This document shows, piece after piece, positions 45,907 to 54,804 of a stretch of DNA of 64,000 bases. The translations under genes and the position numbers were made by a program. Origin of the DNA: Pseudomonadota bacterium. GTDB taxonomy: Bacteria; Pseudomonadota; Gammaproteobacteria; Burkholderiales; Nitrosomonadaceae. Position 1 is the stretch's first letter; the number at the start of each line of letters is the position of its first letter. The stretch lies in the NCBI GenBank assembly GCA_018240285.1, contig JAFEGA010000004.1, positions 62,001 to 126,000 of the forward strand, written 5' to 3'. The notes under the pieces are model-generated. The model saw only the letters and a program-made list of their open reading frames with translations, was not told where the DNA came from and searched no databases.

Positions 45907-46245
45907 ATGTCGAAAAAATCAATGAAACCGGTTTCACTGGTGCTAGGCACAGCATTAGTAACCAGCCTGGCTGCCGGTAATCTCGCGGCTGACAATGCCG
46001 GCAACCCTTTTGCGTTGAATGAATTATCCGGCGGCTACATGCAACTTGCCGACGCCAGCGATGCCAATAAACCGGCGCAAGAGGGTGGCAAGGATTCCAA
46101 GTCGAATATGGAAGGCAAATGCGGCGAAGGCAAGTGTGGTGGTAAAAAAGATATGAAACAAAATATGGAAGGTAAATGCGGCGGCAAGAAAGCCGAGCAA
46201 GAAGGAAAATGCGGTGAAGGTAAGTGCGGATCCAATAAGAAGTAA
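45907..46245 (+). CDS. bufA: Bufferin/HvfA-type RiPP precursor with five EGKCG motifs
   Basis: The 112-residue precursor has a long signal/leader (VSLVLGTALVTSLAAGNLAA, then NPFALNELSGGYMQLADASD), the leader pattern of bufferin-1/HvfA peptides. A Lys/Gly/Glu-rich core with five EGKCG motifs in three groups (two adjacent, one single, two adjacent) follows. In this family a DUF692 iron enzyme with a DUF2063-type partner converts the Cys of EGKCG units into oxazolone/thioamide- or thiooxazole-type groups that bind copper. The matching enzymes are encoded directly downstream (46249, 47093). The likely role is copper binding or storage in the periplasm. Export is by a Sec-like signal rather than a short cytosolic leader. 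Confidence 0.9.
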   Translation: MSKKSMKPVSLVLGTALVTSLAAGNLAADNAGNPFALNELSGGYMQLADASDANKPAQEGGKDSKSNMEGKCGEGKCGGKKDMKQNMEGKCGGKKAEQEGKCGEGKCGSNKK

Positions 46246-46248
46246 TCC

Positions 46249-47115
46249 GTGCAATCCATGAGCAGCCAACAGTATCCTGTTCATGGCGCTGGTTTGGGTC
46301 TGCGGCGTTCACACATAGGTGCGCTGGCGGATCAAACCACGCAACCGGTGAGTTTCTGGGAAGTGGCTCCGGAAAACTGGATCGGGGTCGGCGGGCGATA
46401 CGGCAAACAGTTGCGCGAGCTGACCGAAAAATTTCCTTTCATTTGTCATGGATTATCGCTGTCAATCGGCGGACCATCGCCGTTGGACGAAGCCTTTCTG
46501 CAGCGCCTGAAGCGTTTTCTGCACGAACATCAAATCCGTTATTACAGTGAACATCTGAGTTATTGCAGCGACGACGGGCATTTATACGATCTGCTGCCGA
46601 TTCCGTTTACCACAGAAGCGGTGCATTATGTGGCGGAGCGTATCCGGCGGGTGCAGGATATTCTGGAACGGCGCATCGCATTGGAAAACGTTTCTTACTA
46701 TGCAGCACCCGGTCAGGAGATGATGGAAATCGATTTTATCAACGCCGTGCTGCAGGAAGCGGACTGCGACTTGCTGCTGGATGTTAACAATATTTATGTC
46801 AACAGCGTCAACCATCGCTACGACGCAGAGGCGTTTCTCAAACAATTGCCCGCGGCGCGCATCCGTTATATCCATATTGCCGGGCATTACCGCGAAGCGG
46901 AAGATTTAATCGTCGACACGCATGGCGCGGATGTCGTCGATCCGGTGTGGCAATTGCTGGAAAAAACGTATCAGCATTTTGGCGTCATTCCGACGCTGCT
47001 GGAACGCGATTTTAATCTTCCGCCGCTGGCCGAGCTGCTGCAAGAAGTGGAGATTATTCACACCCTGCAATCCAAATGGCGGAATCTAAGCGGTGACTAC
47101 GCGCAACACGCCTGA
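46249..47115 (+). CDS. bufB: DUF692 multinuclear iron oxidase (MNIO), RiPP maturase
   Basis: The 288-residue protein is a TIM-barrel DUF692 enzyme. Markers are [80 protein letters not shown] and [14 protein letters not shown]; the His, Asp, Glu and Asn residues in these are the iron ligands of the family. It modifies the Cys of the EGKCG peptide encoded four bases upstream. GTG 46249 is used; ATG 46258 is nearly as good. It overlaps the next gene by 23 bases. Confidence 0.93.
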   Translation: MQSMSSQQYPVHGAGLGLRRSHIGALADQTTQPVSFWEVAPENWIGVGGRYGKQLRELTEKFPFICHGLSLSIGGPSPLDEAFLQRLKRFLHEHQIRYYSEHLSYCSDDGHLYDLLPIPFTTEAVHYVAERIRRVQDILERRIALENVSYYAAPGQEMMEIDFINAVLQEADCDLLLDVNNIYVNSVNHRYDAEAFLKQLPAARIRYIHIAGHYREAEDLIVDTHGADVVDPVWQLLEKTYQHFGVIPTLLERDFNLPPLAELLQEVEIIHTLQSKWRNLSGDYAQHA

Positions 47116-47872
47116 CCGCCCCGCTTTTGTGCGTCAGCAGTACGCTTTTGCGGCGCATATCCGTAATCCGGAGAGAAACCCCAGCCCGGAAGGAATCGAA
47201 GAACGGCGCATGAAAATCTACCGCGAATTGTTTTATAACAATGTGGAGGGTTTTATCGCCAACACCTATCCGGTATTGCGGCAAATCACGCCGGATGATC
47301 GCTGGCACGCTATGATCCGGGATTATTTCGCGCATCACGTAGCGCATACACCGCTATTTCCGGAAATGCCGCGCGAGTTTTTGAAATATCTGGAACATGA
47401 GCACAAGCCGCAACCGGACGATCCACCTTTTATGCTCGAGCTGGCGCACTATGAGTGGGTTGAGCTGGCGCTGTCTCTATTGGATGAAAAAATTGACGCA
47501 ACAAAAATCGATGCACATGGCGATATGCTGGAGAACATTCCTGCGATTTCGCCGTTGGCCTGGCCGTTGAGCTACCGTTTTCCCGTTCATAAAATCAGTC
47601 CGGCTTTCCAACCCAAGGAAGCCGGTGGAATGCAGACTCATCTCATTGTTTATCGCGACGCGGACTTTGATGTGCGTTTTATCGAGATCAATCCTGTAAC
47701 TGCGCGGCTGCTGCAATTGTTTTCCGGTGAGGATGCCGTACCGGGGCGAGCGGCGCTGCAACAAGTCGCTGTGGAACTCAATCATCCCCAACCCGAAACC
47801 GTCATTCAAGGGGGTATCGAAATATTGCAAAACTTGAGAAAACGCCATGTAATTCTAGGAACCTATCGCTAA
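47093..47872 (+). CDS. bufC: DUF2063 family RiPP maturation partner (BufC/HvfC-like)
   Basis: The 259-residue protein starts at GTG 47093 inside the end of the DUF692 gene. The DUF2063 N-terminal domain has [58 protein letters not shown] and an FLEYLE-like helix (FLKYLEHEH). The C-terminal half contains [15 protein letters not shown], then a beta-rich part ending FRFIEINP-like and a helical region. It recruits the precursor or completes the iron enzyme in the HvfABC/bufferin pathway. Confidence 0.9.
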   Translation: MTTRNTPDRPAFVRQQYAFAAHIRNPERNPSPEGIEERRMKIYRELFYNNVEGFIANTYPVLRQITPDDRWHAMIRDYFAHHVAHTPLFPEMPREFLKYLEHEHKPQPDDPPFMLELAHYEWVELALSLLDEKIDATKIDAHGDMLENIPAISPLAWPLSYRFPVHKISPAFQPKEAGGMQTHLIVYRDADFDVRFIEINPVTARLLQLFSGEDAVPGRAALQQVAVELNHPQPETVIQGGIEILQNLRKRHVILGTYR

Positions 47873-47968
47873 CTTCCTGATTGCGCTGTCAACACTACAG
47901 GTTTAAGGTGATTTGCCGTTAGATTGCCCATTGATACGAATGGAAACGCACGCTATGCGGGGAATCAC

Positions 47969-48694
47969 ATGATAGGGATATCGAATAAGAAGCAAACCAA
48001 TACAACCAACGTCCCTGTTGTATTCAATATGGCAAACTTTCTGGTTTCTTCCGTACACGACATGAAGAACTCAGTCAGTATGCTCATTTGCGGTCTGGAC
48101 AAGGTGTTGACATCGGCTGAAGCGGCCGAACTTTCCACCCACACCGAACTGGTGCAGATGAATCATGAAGCGAAACGGATCAATAACCGTCTGATTCAGT
48201 TGCTGACACTTTATAAGCTCGGTCAAAAAATATACCCTTACGATCCGCAATCCGTTTGCCTGGATGACTTTTTGCGCACGACCGCTGCGCAATATGCACA
48301 GTTGCTCAAATTTCGCGAGATTCACCTGGAAGTCCGGGTGAATCCCGAATTGTACTGGTATTTTGATGAAGATCTCATCAGCGGCGTGATCGGCAATGCC
48401 TTAAATAACGCCATGCGCCACGCACACCATCGCATACTGATCAGTGCCGCCGAATGTGAGGGTAAATTGATGTTGCGTGTCGAGGATGATGGCGGCGGCT
48501 ATCCGGCTGAACTGCTGGAAGGCAATGGCAATGTCATGCAGAGCGTGGACTTTCACGGCGGCAGCACAGGTCTGGGCCTTTATTTCTCCGCTATGGCCGC
48601 ACGTACGCATCGTAATCACGGCATACAGGGCGATCTGTACTTGGAAAACGGCGGTTCGTTGCAGGGCGCTTGTTTCATATTACATCTTCCGTAA
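47969..48694 (+). CDS. Soluble sensor histidine kinase
   Basis: The first start with a ribosome site is ATG 47969 (GGGGAATCAC before it); a TTG at 47924 is possible. The 241-residue protein has no membrane helix or sensor domain. It has an H-box SSVHDMKNSVSML, an N-box VIGNALNNAMRHAHH, G1 VEDDGGGYP and G2 GGSTGLGLYF. It lies 27 bp before a REC-TPR gene, its likely partner. It also follows the RiPP operon by 96 bp, so a link to copper or the RiPP is possible but unproven. Confidence 0.85.
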   Translation: MIGISNKKQTNTTNVPVVFNMANFLVSSVHDMKNSVSMLICGLDKVLTSAEAAELSTHTELVQMNHEAKRINNRLIQLLTLYKLGQKIYPYDPQSVCLDDFLRTTAAQYAQLLKFREIHLEVRVNPELYWYFDEDLISGVIGNALNNAMRHAHHRILISAAECEGKLMLRVEDDGGGYPAELLEGNGNVMQSVDFHGGSTGLGLYFSAMAARTHRNHGIQGDLYLENGGSLQGACFILHLP

Positions 48695-48721
48695 CGATCA
48701 TTCATTCCAATTTTTGCAATC

Positions 48722-50374
48722 ATGAATATTAACCCGCTCGATTTCTCAACGCCTGCTGCAGAACTGAATTTTGCAGGAAAAAATGTATTGATCATCGACG
48801 ATTACATGGAGATGCGCAGCATTTTTCGCGATATTCTCAGTGGTTGCGGCGCCGAGATGAAGAAAATTCATATGGCGACAAACGGCAATGAAGCCATCGC
48901 TTGGTTAAAAAAAGTGCCGTTTGATATCGTGCTGTGCGATCTCATTCTGGGATCTGGAAAAAACGGCCAGCAAGTGCTTGAAGAAGCAAAATATCAGTCT
49001 CTGGTAGGACCTGCTTGTTTATGGATCATGATTACCGCGGAGAAGACCATGGAAGCGGTTACCGGTACTGCGGAGTATCAACCGGATGCCTATTTGTTGA
49101 AACCGGTTACGGAAGCAAGCCTGCGTTCCCGGTTGGTCAAAATCTGGGCGAAGAAAGAGGCGTTTGCGGAAATTCACAAGGCCATGAAGCAGCAGGATTA
49201 TTCAAAAGCAATGAGTTTGTGCGATCAGCGCCTGGCTTCCGATAAAGCGCATGCAGCCGATTTGCTCCGGACTAAATGTGATTTATTGCTGGTGACTGGT
49301 GAATATGACCGTGCCAAAAAAATGCTGGAAGGAATTCTGGCGGAACGCGATTTTCCCTGGGCCAAAGCGGCGTTAGCCAAAATTTTGCTGAAGAAGAATG
49401 ATGTGGATGCGGCCAAGTGTTTGCTGGAAGAAACAGCGGAGGCGAATCCGGCTTATCTTGAAGCGCAAGACCTGCTGGCGCAAACCTTGCAAGTGATGGG
49501 AGACTTTGAGGGGGCCGGAACCGTACTTGAACGGACAGCGAAGTTGTCGCCAAACTCAGTCATACGGCAGAAAAACTTGGGTCAAGTTGCAATGAAACTC
49601 GGAAAAACGGAAGACGCCGAACGTGCCTTCCGCAAAAGTGTATCGCTCGGAGAAAATTCCGTATTGCGCACAGCGGATGCCTATCTTGGTCTTGCCAAGG
49701 CCTGCAGTGCCAATAAAAATTCCGAACAAGCGTTGAAAGTGCTGGGACAGCTCAATAAGAACTTTGCGGCAGATGAAGTGCGCGTGAAAGCATTAGCGGT
49801 TGAGGGACTGGTTCGCCAGCAAAACGGCGATAGTGAGAAAGCCAAGCAGATTGCCGATGAGCTTAGTCAGTCCATCGGTGACGGCAATATGCATCCTGAC
49901 AGCGAAGGTACGTTGGAGATTGCTCGTTTGCTCATGGCTACGGGTGATAAAGAACAGGCCATTCGATTATTGCAGAGCGAGATTAAAAATAATCCTGAAA
50001 GCGCTACTTTATTGCGCGATGTTGCGGAAATATTCGACCAGGCCGGCATGGGCGAAGAAGGCGTGCGGTTGATCGAAACCTCGCGGCAGGAAGCCATGCT
50101 GATTATGAACCGTGGGGTATTGCTGATCAGTAAGGGGCAATATGAAGAAGCTCTCAGTGCCATGCGTGACGCCTATGCGGTGATGCCGGCAAACATACGC
50201 GTGCTGCTCAATCTGGCGTATGTGATCATTACTTATATGCAGAAAAATGGCGCAACCTCCGAACTGATCGACGAGGCTCGCCATAGTCTGCAGACAGCGA
50301 ATGAATTGTCACCCGGCGAGCCGCGTTTTATTCGTTTGACGGCTGCACTGAACGAACTTACCGCTCTGAGATAA
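48722..50374 (+). CDS. Response regulator with REC and TPR domains
   Basis: The 550-residue protein has an N-terminal receiver (residues about 20-145) with VLIIDDYMEMRSIF, a phospho-Asp in IVLCDLILG and a Lys in YLLKPVTEAS. A long run of TPR-like helical repeats follows (about 155-545; for example GEYDRAKKMLEGILAERDF, DVDAAKCLLEETAEANPAYL, GDFEGAGTVLERTAKLSPNS). There is no DNA-binding domain, so output is protein-protein contact. The kinase gene 27 bp upstream is its likely partner. Confidence 0.9.
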   Translation: MNINPLDFSTPAAELNFAGKNVLIIDDYMEMRSIFRDILSGCGAEMKKIHMATNGNEAIAWLKKVPFDIVLCDLILGSGKNGQQVLEEAKYQSLVGPACLWIMITAEKTMEAVTGTAEYQPDAYLLKPVTEASLRSRLVKIWAKKEAFAEIHKAMKQQDYSKAMSLCDQRLASDKAHAADLLRTKCDLLLVTGEYDRAKKMLEGILAERDFPWAKAALAKILLKKNDVDAAKCLLEETAEANPAYLEAQDLLAQTLQVMGDFEGAGTVLERTAKLSPNSVIRQKNLGQVAMKLGKTEDAERAFRKSVSLGENSVLRTADAYLGLAKACSANKNSEQALKVLGQLNKNFAADEVRVKALAVEGLVRQQNGDSEKAKQIADELSQSIGDGNMHPDSEGTLEIARLLMATGDKEQAIRLLQSEIKNNPESATLLRDVAEIFDQAGMGEEGVRLIETSRQEAMLIMNRGVLLISKGQYEEALSAMRDAYAVMPANIRVLLNLAYVIITYMQKNGATSELIDEARHSLQTANELSPGEPRFIRLTAALNELTALR

Positions 50375-50427
50375 CCCGCGCGGATGCTTTCGCTATCCGC
50401 TGAAAGCCGATCCGCGATCCGTAACGG

Positions 50428-51282
50428 TTATTTCACCTTAACAAAGCTGCCGCCCTGATTGACCCAAGCTTCCCCTGTAAATGCATCACTGATGGTGGTA
50501 GCGTCGGTAGTAAAACAATCATCCACAATTTTGTTGGTATATGTTCCTTTTGTGAAATATTTTACCGGCGGATTCAGCGTAATTCCTGGCATGGCTAAGC
50601 CTGCCAATGTATCGGTGATCGGGGCGGTAATGTCGAGACAAAGATCGGAATTAACAACCAAATTGGCTGTTGCGGCAGGCGCATTCTTGGTGCAATGCTT
50701 AACGTTTGCGGCAGCATCAATAAGACTGAGCAGACTGAGTCCCGGAACTTCCAAGCCGGTGATATTGGATGAGGTGACCGTATTGCTGCTGAGCAGAGAG
50801 ATACCACTTGCTGCTGTTTGCTGAGGAATTTGGCAGAGATTGGTCTTGGACAGATCGGGAGCGAGAACGCATTGGCCATTGCTCGTTACCGTCACGACAT
50901 TGCCGCTTTGACTATAAAAAACACCGCTGATCGCATCGGCTGTATCACAAGCGGCGATGCTGCCGCTACTGCCGGAAATATCGACCTGATTGATCAGATT
51001 GGTGAGGGTATCGATCCGTGCCGGATTGTTTCCCCAAGGTCCGCCAAGCACATAAACATTTTGGTCGCTTTTGTTGACACCTGCATAAACATTGGTTTCC
51101 GGATAGTAACGGAAGAGCCAGGGTTCGATATTTTGCGTGGCTTGGTGGCTCGGAAAAAATTGCGGGAAATTTTTCTCAGCCCAATTGAGCAGCTTGTCCG
51201 TATCGCTGGCCGGGGTGGCAAAAGCGAGCTGAAAGCGGGTGATTAGAATAATTGCGCAAGCCAATAGGATGAACCGTTTCAT
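50428..51282 (-). CDS. Secreted protein of unknown function
   Basis: The 284-residue protein has a Sec signal (MKRFILLACAIILITRFQLA). A small N-terminal domain (KLLNWAEKNFPQFFP, WLFRYYPETNVYAGVN, NVYVLGGPWGNNP) of a type common in betaproteobacterial secreted proteins follows. The rest is Ser/Thr/Ala-rich with several Cys (IAACDTADA, GQCVLAP, LCQIPQ, KHCTKN, DLCLD, DDCFT) and probably disulfide-bonded. It converges on the REC-TPR gene. Function unknown. Confidence 0.7.
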   Translation of the reverse strand: MKRFILLACAIILITRFQLAFATPASDTDKLLNWAEKNFPQFFPSHQATQNIEPWLFRYYPETNVYAGVNKSDQNVYVLGGPWGNNPARIDTLTNLINQVDISGSSGSIAACDTADAISGVFYSQSGNVVTVTSNGQCVLAPDLSKTNLCQIPQQTAASGISLLSSNTVTSSNITGLEVPGLSLLSLIDAAANVKHCTKNAPAATANLVVNSDLCLDITAPITDTLAGLAMPGITLNPPVKYFTKGTYTNKIVDDCFTTDATTISDAFTGEAWVNQGGSFVKVK

Positions 51283-51440
51283 GATAGAGATCTCCGCTGA
51301 ATAGACTGGAATGGATGAGTACTCGATTGTATGGACTTTTCCGGTATGAACGAAAAAGATGGTCTACATTGTATATTTCGTGGATTTGACCTAAAGCCTG
51401 ATGTAACGGCAGAAAACCGGTTATTTCCTTGGCATCGTTC

Positions 51441-52013
51441 CTATTGATGTACTTTTATAGCGAGCTGCAGTAGTTTTGAACTGATGTCCAGTCCTGATTT
51501 ACGCGCGCTTCCTAGGTTGATTTCAAAAACGATTTTTTCGTTGATCAAATTCATATTAATGATGACACCCTTTGAAATGGCATTCGAATGATCCGCCAAT
51601 GTCAGAATCGGTTTACCGGATAAGCCGTTCAAAATGTCAGCCAGATTATCGTTGACCGGTTGCGAGAAGAAAACAGCCTGGCACTGTTTCAATTGCCCGG
51701 GATCATTGCTGCGTAGAACTTTGATCGGGCGTGTGCCGACCGATTTACTTTGCAGCTTGTCAATTTCCTGGCCGAAATGATCTTCACCGTACAAGCAGAG
51801 ATTAATAGCTTGCTCGCTGCTTTCAGGCCATTGTGTAAATGCCAGGAAGTTGTAGATGAATGCCGCTTTGACTTGGTACTCCAGTGCCGGTTGCGCCAAG
51901 GCGCTACGCTGCGGCATGGGTAAGCCGTATCCCAGAAGGAATACCAGCAACAAGCGCGCGAGGCTTCGCAGCAGTATTTTACTGGATGATTTATGAATCA
52001 ACGGAGATGGCAT
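51441..52013 (-). CDS. YfiR-like (DUF4154) periplasmic protein, copy 1
   Basis: The frame extends to 52214, but the ATG at 52013 lies four bases after the TonB-receptor stop and gives a normal start (190 aa), so translation is probably coupled. A hydrophobic signal segment (LLRSLARLLLVFLLGYGLPM) precedes the DUF4154 domain: YQVKAAFIYNFLAFTQWPES, INLCLYGEDHFGQEIDKLQ, AVFFSQPVNDNLADIL, GKPILTLADH, and an end ISSKLLQLAIKVHQ. YfiR represses the diguanylate cyclase YfiN by binding its periplasmic domain. A close paralogue is encoded at 54216. Confidence 0.9.
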   Translation of the reverse strand: MPSPLIHKSSSKILLRSLARLLLVFLLGYGLPMPQRSALAQPALEYQVKAAFIYNFLAFTQWPESSEQAINLCLYGEDHFGQEIDKLQSKSVGTRPIKVLRSNDPGQLKQCQAVFFSQPVNDNLADILNGLSGKPILTLADHSNAISKGVIINMNLINEKIVFEINLGSARKSGLDISSKLLQLAIKVHQ

Positions 52014-52017
52014 CGGC

Positions 52018-54120
52018 TTAGAAGCGGATCTGAATACCGCCGTAGACGCCGCGCGGAATAACGGCTGGGATCGAAGGAATGAAATCGGGCACCAATTCCT
52101 GATGATTCTGGCTGAACAGATTTTGCCCAACGACGAAAAGCTCGATGTTCTTGGCCGGTCTATACGATACTTTTGCGTCCGCGGTGACATAACCGGGAAG
52201 ATTGTAATAAGCAATGTTGCTGACGTAGCGCAACCACAGGTTGACGTCCAGTTTGTCCGATAAATCGTAGTTGGAGCGCAGAGAAATCCGGTGTTGCGGC
52301 GTTACTTTGTCCGAGCCGCTCACGCTGGGATCGAAGTCCTTCGTCAAGGGGCTGGATGAAATCCGCATATCGATAAAGCTGTAGTTACCTTGCAAACGCC
52401 ATTTTGGGGTTGGCTTCCAGTCGCCTGACAATTCGAAGCCGTAGGTTAGCGCCGCTGCGCTGTTATCGGTTAGTACCGAAGTGATAATCTGCCGCGGCAA
52501 TCCGGTACTGAGCGAGAATCCGCCTAAGCTGAAGTCTCTCAATTCGCTATAGTCATTTACGAAACCGGAAATGTCGACGGATGCTTGCGGCGAGAAGCGA
52601 TGGCGGTAACCCGCTTCGTAAGCCAGCAGCTTTTCCGATTGGAATGAATGGGAACCATGAAATACCGCCTTGAGCGGGAATGGCAGCAGCGGAAGTCCAG
52701 GGACATTGCTGAACTGCAGGAAGTCGAGTGTGGCATCATTCTCCGCCCGGGCGGGGGTGCGAACTGCCCGGGAAACAGATAGCCAGAGCGTGTTTTCCGC
52801 ATCCGGCGTCCATGCCAGACGGGCGCTCGGTTGAATTTCCAGGCCGGTGAAATCGTTATGATCGAGCCGCGTTCCTAGATTGAAATACAAACGATCGGGG
52901 ATGAGCGTGATGTCATCGCGGATAAATCCGCTGTAAACATGGTTTGTGCGATCCTGCGGTGTCAGCTTTATGAAACCATTATCGAATACTTTACTGTGAT
53001 ATAGCCGGTAATTGCCGCCCCAGGTGATATCATGCCGGTCCCACAACGAGAAGCGATGCTGCGCATCGACATCGAAGCTTTCCGTATCGAAACTGAAGAT
53101 GGGCGACATTTGATAGCGTACGCGATCATAATACGTTTGCAACATGATCGACGATTGCTCGGATAGCGTGCGATCCCAGCGGAAGCGGATATTGCCGCCC
53201 TCATTCTGCCCTCTGGCACTGTTTGCAGGGGATGATGGTATGTTAATGACAGATCTATCATAGGTATCACCAATGGCATTGGCGAAGATATCGCCCTGCA
53301 GCGTAAATTGGTCATTACCGCGGTGATGATCGATACGGAATCCGCCCCGGCCGGATTGCCATTGATCATGATTGCTGGCGCCCGACAGTGTGTTGGTATG
53401 ACTGCGGGTGAAGCCCTTGGCGTACACTCTAAAAGGTGTATCTTCATTGAGTTTGCCGCCGTAGCGCGCGCCGACGAAGCCCTGTTCGAAACTGCCACCG
53501 CCTGCGGTCAGTAATGTCCCTTGGGTATCCGCCGCTTTTTTGGTGATGATGTTGATGACGCCGTTGACGGCATTGATTCCCCATACCGTAGCGGCAGGGC
53601 CGCGGATCACTTCGATCCGTTCGATATTCTCCATCAAGACGTCTTGCTGTTCCCACAGTGTGCCTGAGAATATGGGATTGTAAACACTGCGGCCATCGAT
53701 CAATACTTGCAGTTTGTTGGCGAAACGGCCGGTAAAACCGCGGATACTGACAGCCCATTTGTCCGTGCCGAGACGATCCACCTGTACGCCAGGCGCCATT
53801 CTCAATGCATCCGGTATATTGGTGGCACCGGAGCGGCGGATATCATCCTGCGTAATTACGAATACTGCGGATGCCACTTCGCTCAGTTTTTGCGGACGGC
53901 GCGATACAGTGGTGACTTTGATATCCATCAATTCTTCCAGGCTTAACCCAAGGAGTTGATTGTCAGCGGAGTTGCTTTGCGCTGCGGCTACGCCGGTTAA
54001 ACCAGCCAGCAAGGTGATTACCAAGAACTTCACGGCAAAAGTTCTTAATCCGATCAGCTTAACAAATCGTACTCTGAAGAATAACTGAGCGAAAAATTCA
54101 GAAATTTTCATTTGCTTCAT
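52018..54120 (-). CDS. TonB-dependent outer-membrane receptor, copy 1
   Basis: The 700-residue protein has a signal peptide (FAVKFLVITLLAGLTGVAAA) and an N-terminal LGLSLEELMDIKVTTVSRRP typical of receptors in this family. A plug domain (SAVFVITQDDIRRSGATNIP, RIEVIRGPAATVWGINAVNG) and a 22-strand barrel ending YGGIQIRF follow. It resembles vitamin-B12/siderophore-type receptors, but the ligand is not evident. It is followed after four bases by a YfiR-like gene. Copy 2 at 54805 is similar along the whole length. Confidence 0.94.
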   Translation of the reverse strand: MKQMKISEFFAQLFFRVRFVKLIGLRTFAVKFLVITLLAGLTGVAAAQSNSADNQLLGLSLEELMDIKVTTVSRRPQKLSEVASAVFVITQDDIRRSGATNIPDALRMAPGVQVDRLGTDKWAVSIRGFTGRFANKLQVLIDGRSVYNPIFSGTLWEQQDVLMENIERIEVIRGPAATVWGINAVNGVINIITKKAADTQGTLLTAGGGSFEQGFVGARYGGKLNEDTPFRVYAKGFTRSHTNTLSGASNHDQWQSGRGGFRIDHHRGNDQFTLQGDIFANAIGDTYDRSVINIPSSPANSARGQNEGGNIRFRWDRTLSEQSSIMLQTYYDRVRYQMSPIFSFDTESFDVDAQHRFSLWDRHDITWGGNYRLYHSKVFDNGFIKLTPQDRTNHVYSGFIRDDITLIPDRLYFNLGTRLDHNDFTGLEIQPSARLAWTPDAENTLWLSVSRAVRTPARAENDATLDFLQFSNVPGLPLLPFPLKAVFHGSHSFQSEKLLAYEAGYRHRFSPQASVDISGFVNDYSELRDFSLGGFSLSTGLPRQIITSVLTDNSAAALTYGFELSGDWKPTPKWRLQGNYSFIDMRISSSPLTKDFDPSVSGSDKVTPQHRISLRSNYDLSDKLDVNLWLRYVSNIAYYNLPGYVTADAKVSYRPAKNIELFVVGQNLFSQNHQELVPDFIPSIPAVIPRGVYGGIQIRF

Positions 54121-54215
54121 GCATTACTAACAATATTAAAGGGGCGCGGGTGGTGACAGATTATGACCTAGGGGGGAGTGGCCCAGGGCTATGAGATGGT
54201 ATTCGCAGCATTGTC

Positions 54216-54800
54216 TTATTGATGAACTTTGGTTGCCAGTTGCAGTAACTTGGAGCTGATGTCCAATCGATGCTTCCGGGCAATGCCCAGATTGATCTCG
54301 AACACGATTTTTTCGTTGACCAGGTTCATATTGATCGCAATGCCTTGTGATATGGCCCCGGGATTGTCTGCCAGTGTCAGTATCGGTGCTGCGGATAAGC
54401 TGCTCAAAATACCGGTCAGGTTATCGCCGGCCGATCTGGAAAAGAAAATCACCTGGCACTGCTTGAGCTGACCGGCATCTTGTATGCGTAAAACTTTGAT
54501 CGAACGCGTGCCGACCGATTTTTCTTGCAGCTTGTCGATCTCTTTCCCGAAATAATCTTCACCGTAAAGGCAGAGATTGATCGCGTGATCTGCAATGCCC
54601 TCAGGCCACTGGGTAAAAGCGATGAAGTTATAGATAAAAGCGGCTTTGACTTTGTATTCCAGCGTATTGTTTGCTTGTGCCGGTGTATAAGCAACCGGCA
54701 AACCGTAGCCCAGCGCCAAGGCCAGCAGCCAGGTGCAAACGTTCCTGGTTGCCAAGGTAGCCGTCAATCCCATCAGCCGATGAAGTGTACGCAGGATCAT
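54216..54800 (-). CDS. YfiR-like (DUF4154) periplasmic protein, copy 2
   Basis: The ATG at 54800 follows the copy-2 receptor stop by four bases and gives 194 residues. A signal segment (WLLALALGYGLPVAYTPAQA) leads into the DUF4154 domain: YKVKAAFIYNFIAFTQWPEG, INLCLYGEDYFGKEIDKLQE, VIFFSRSAGDNLTGIL, APILTLADNPGAISQGIAIN and ISSKLLQLATKVHQ. It is highly similar to the copy-1 protein from about residue 40 on. In transcription order it is the second gene of the first receptor/YfiR pair. Confidence 0.92.
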   Translation of the reverse strand: MILRTLHRLMGLTATLATRNVCTWLLALALGYGLPVAYTPAQANNTLEYKVKAAFIYNFIAFTQWPEGIADHAINLCLYGEDYFGKEIDKLQEKSVGTRSIKVLRIQDAGQLKQCQVIFFSRSAGDNLTGILSSLSAAPILTLADNPGAISQGIAINMNLVNEKIVFEINLGIARKHRLDISSKLLQLATKVHQ

Positions 54801-54804
54801 AGGC

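Noticed and set aside
46123..46235. Repeated GGYAARTGCGG units as a possible DNA repeat or CRISPR-like array
   Set aside because: The repeats are codons for the EGKCG motifs of the RiPP precursor, with irregular spacing and clear coding sense.
50375..50427. Possible bidirectional terminator between the REC-TPR gene and the secreted-protein gene
   Set aside because: GCGGAT/ATCCGC can pair, but the stem is short and no T-run follows on either strand.
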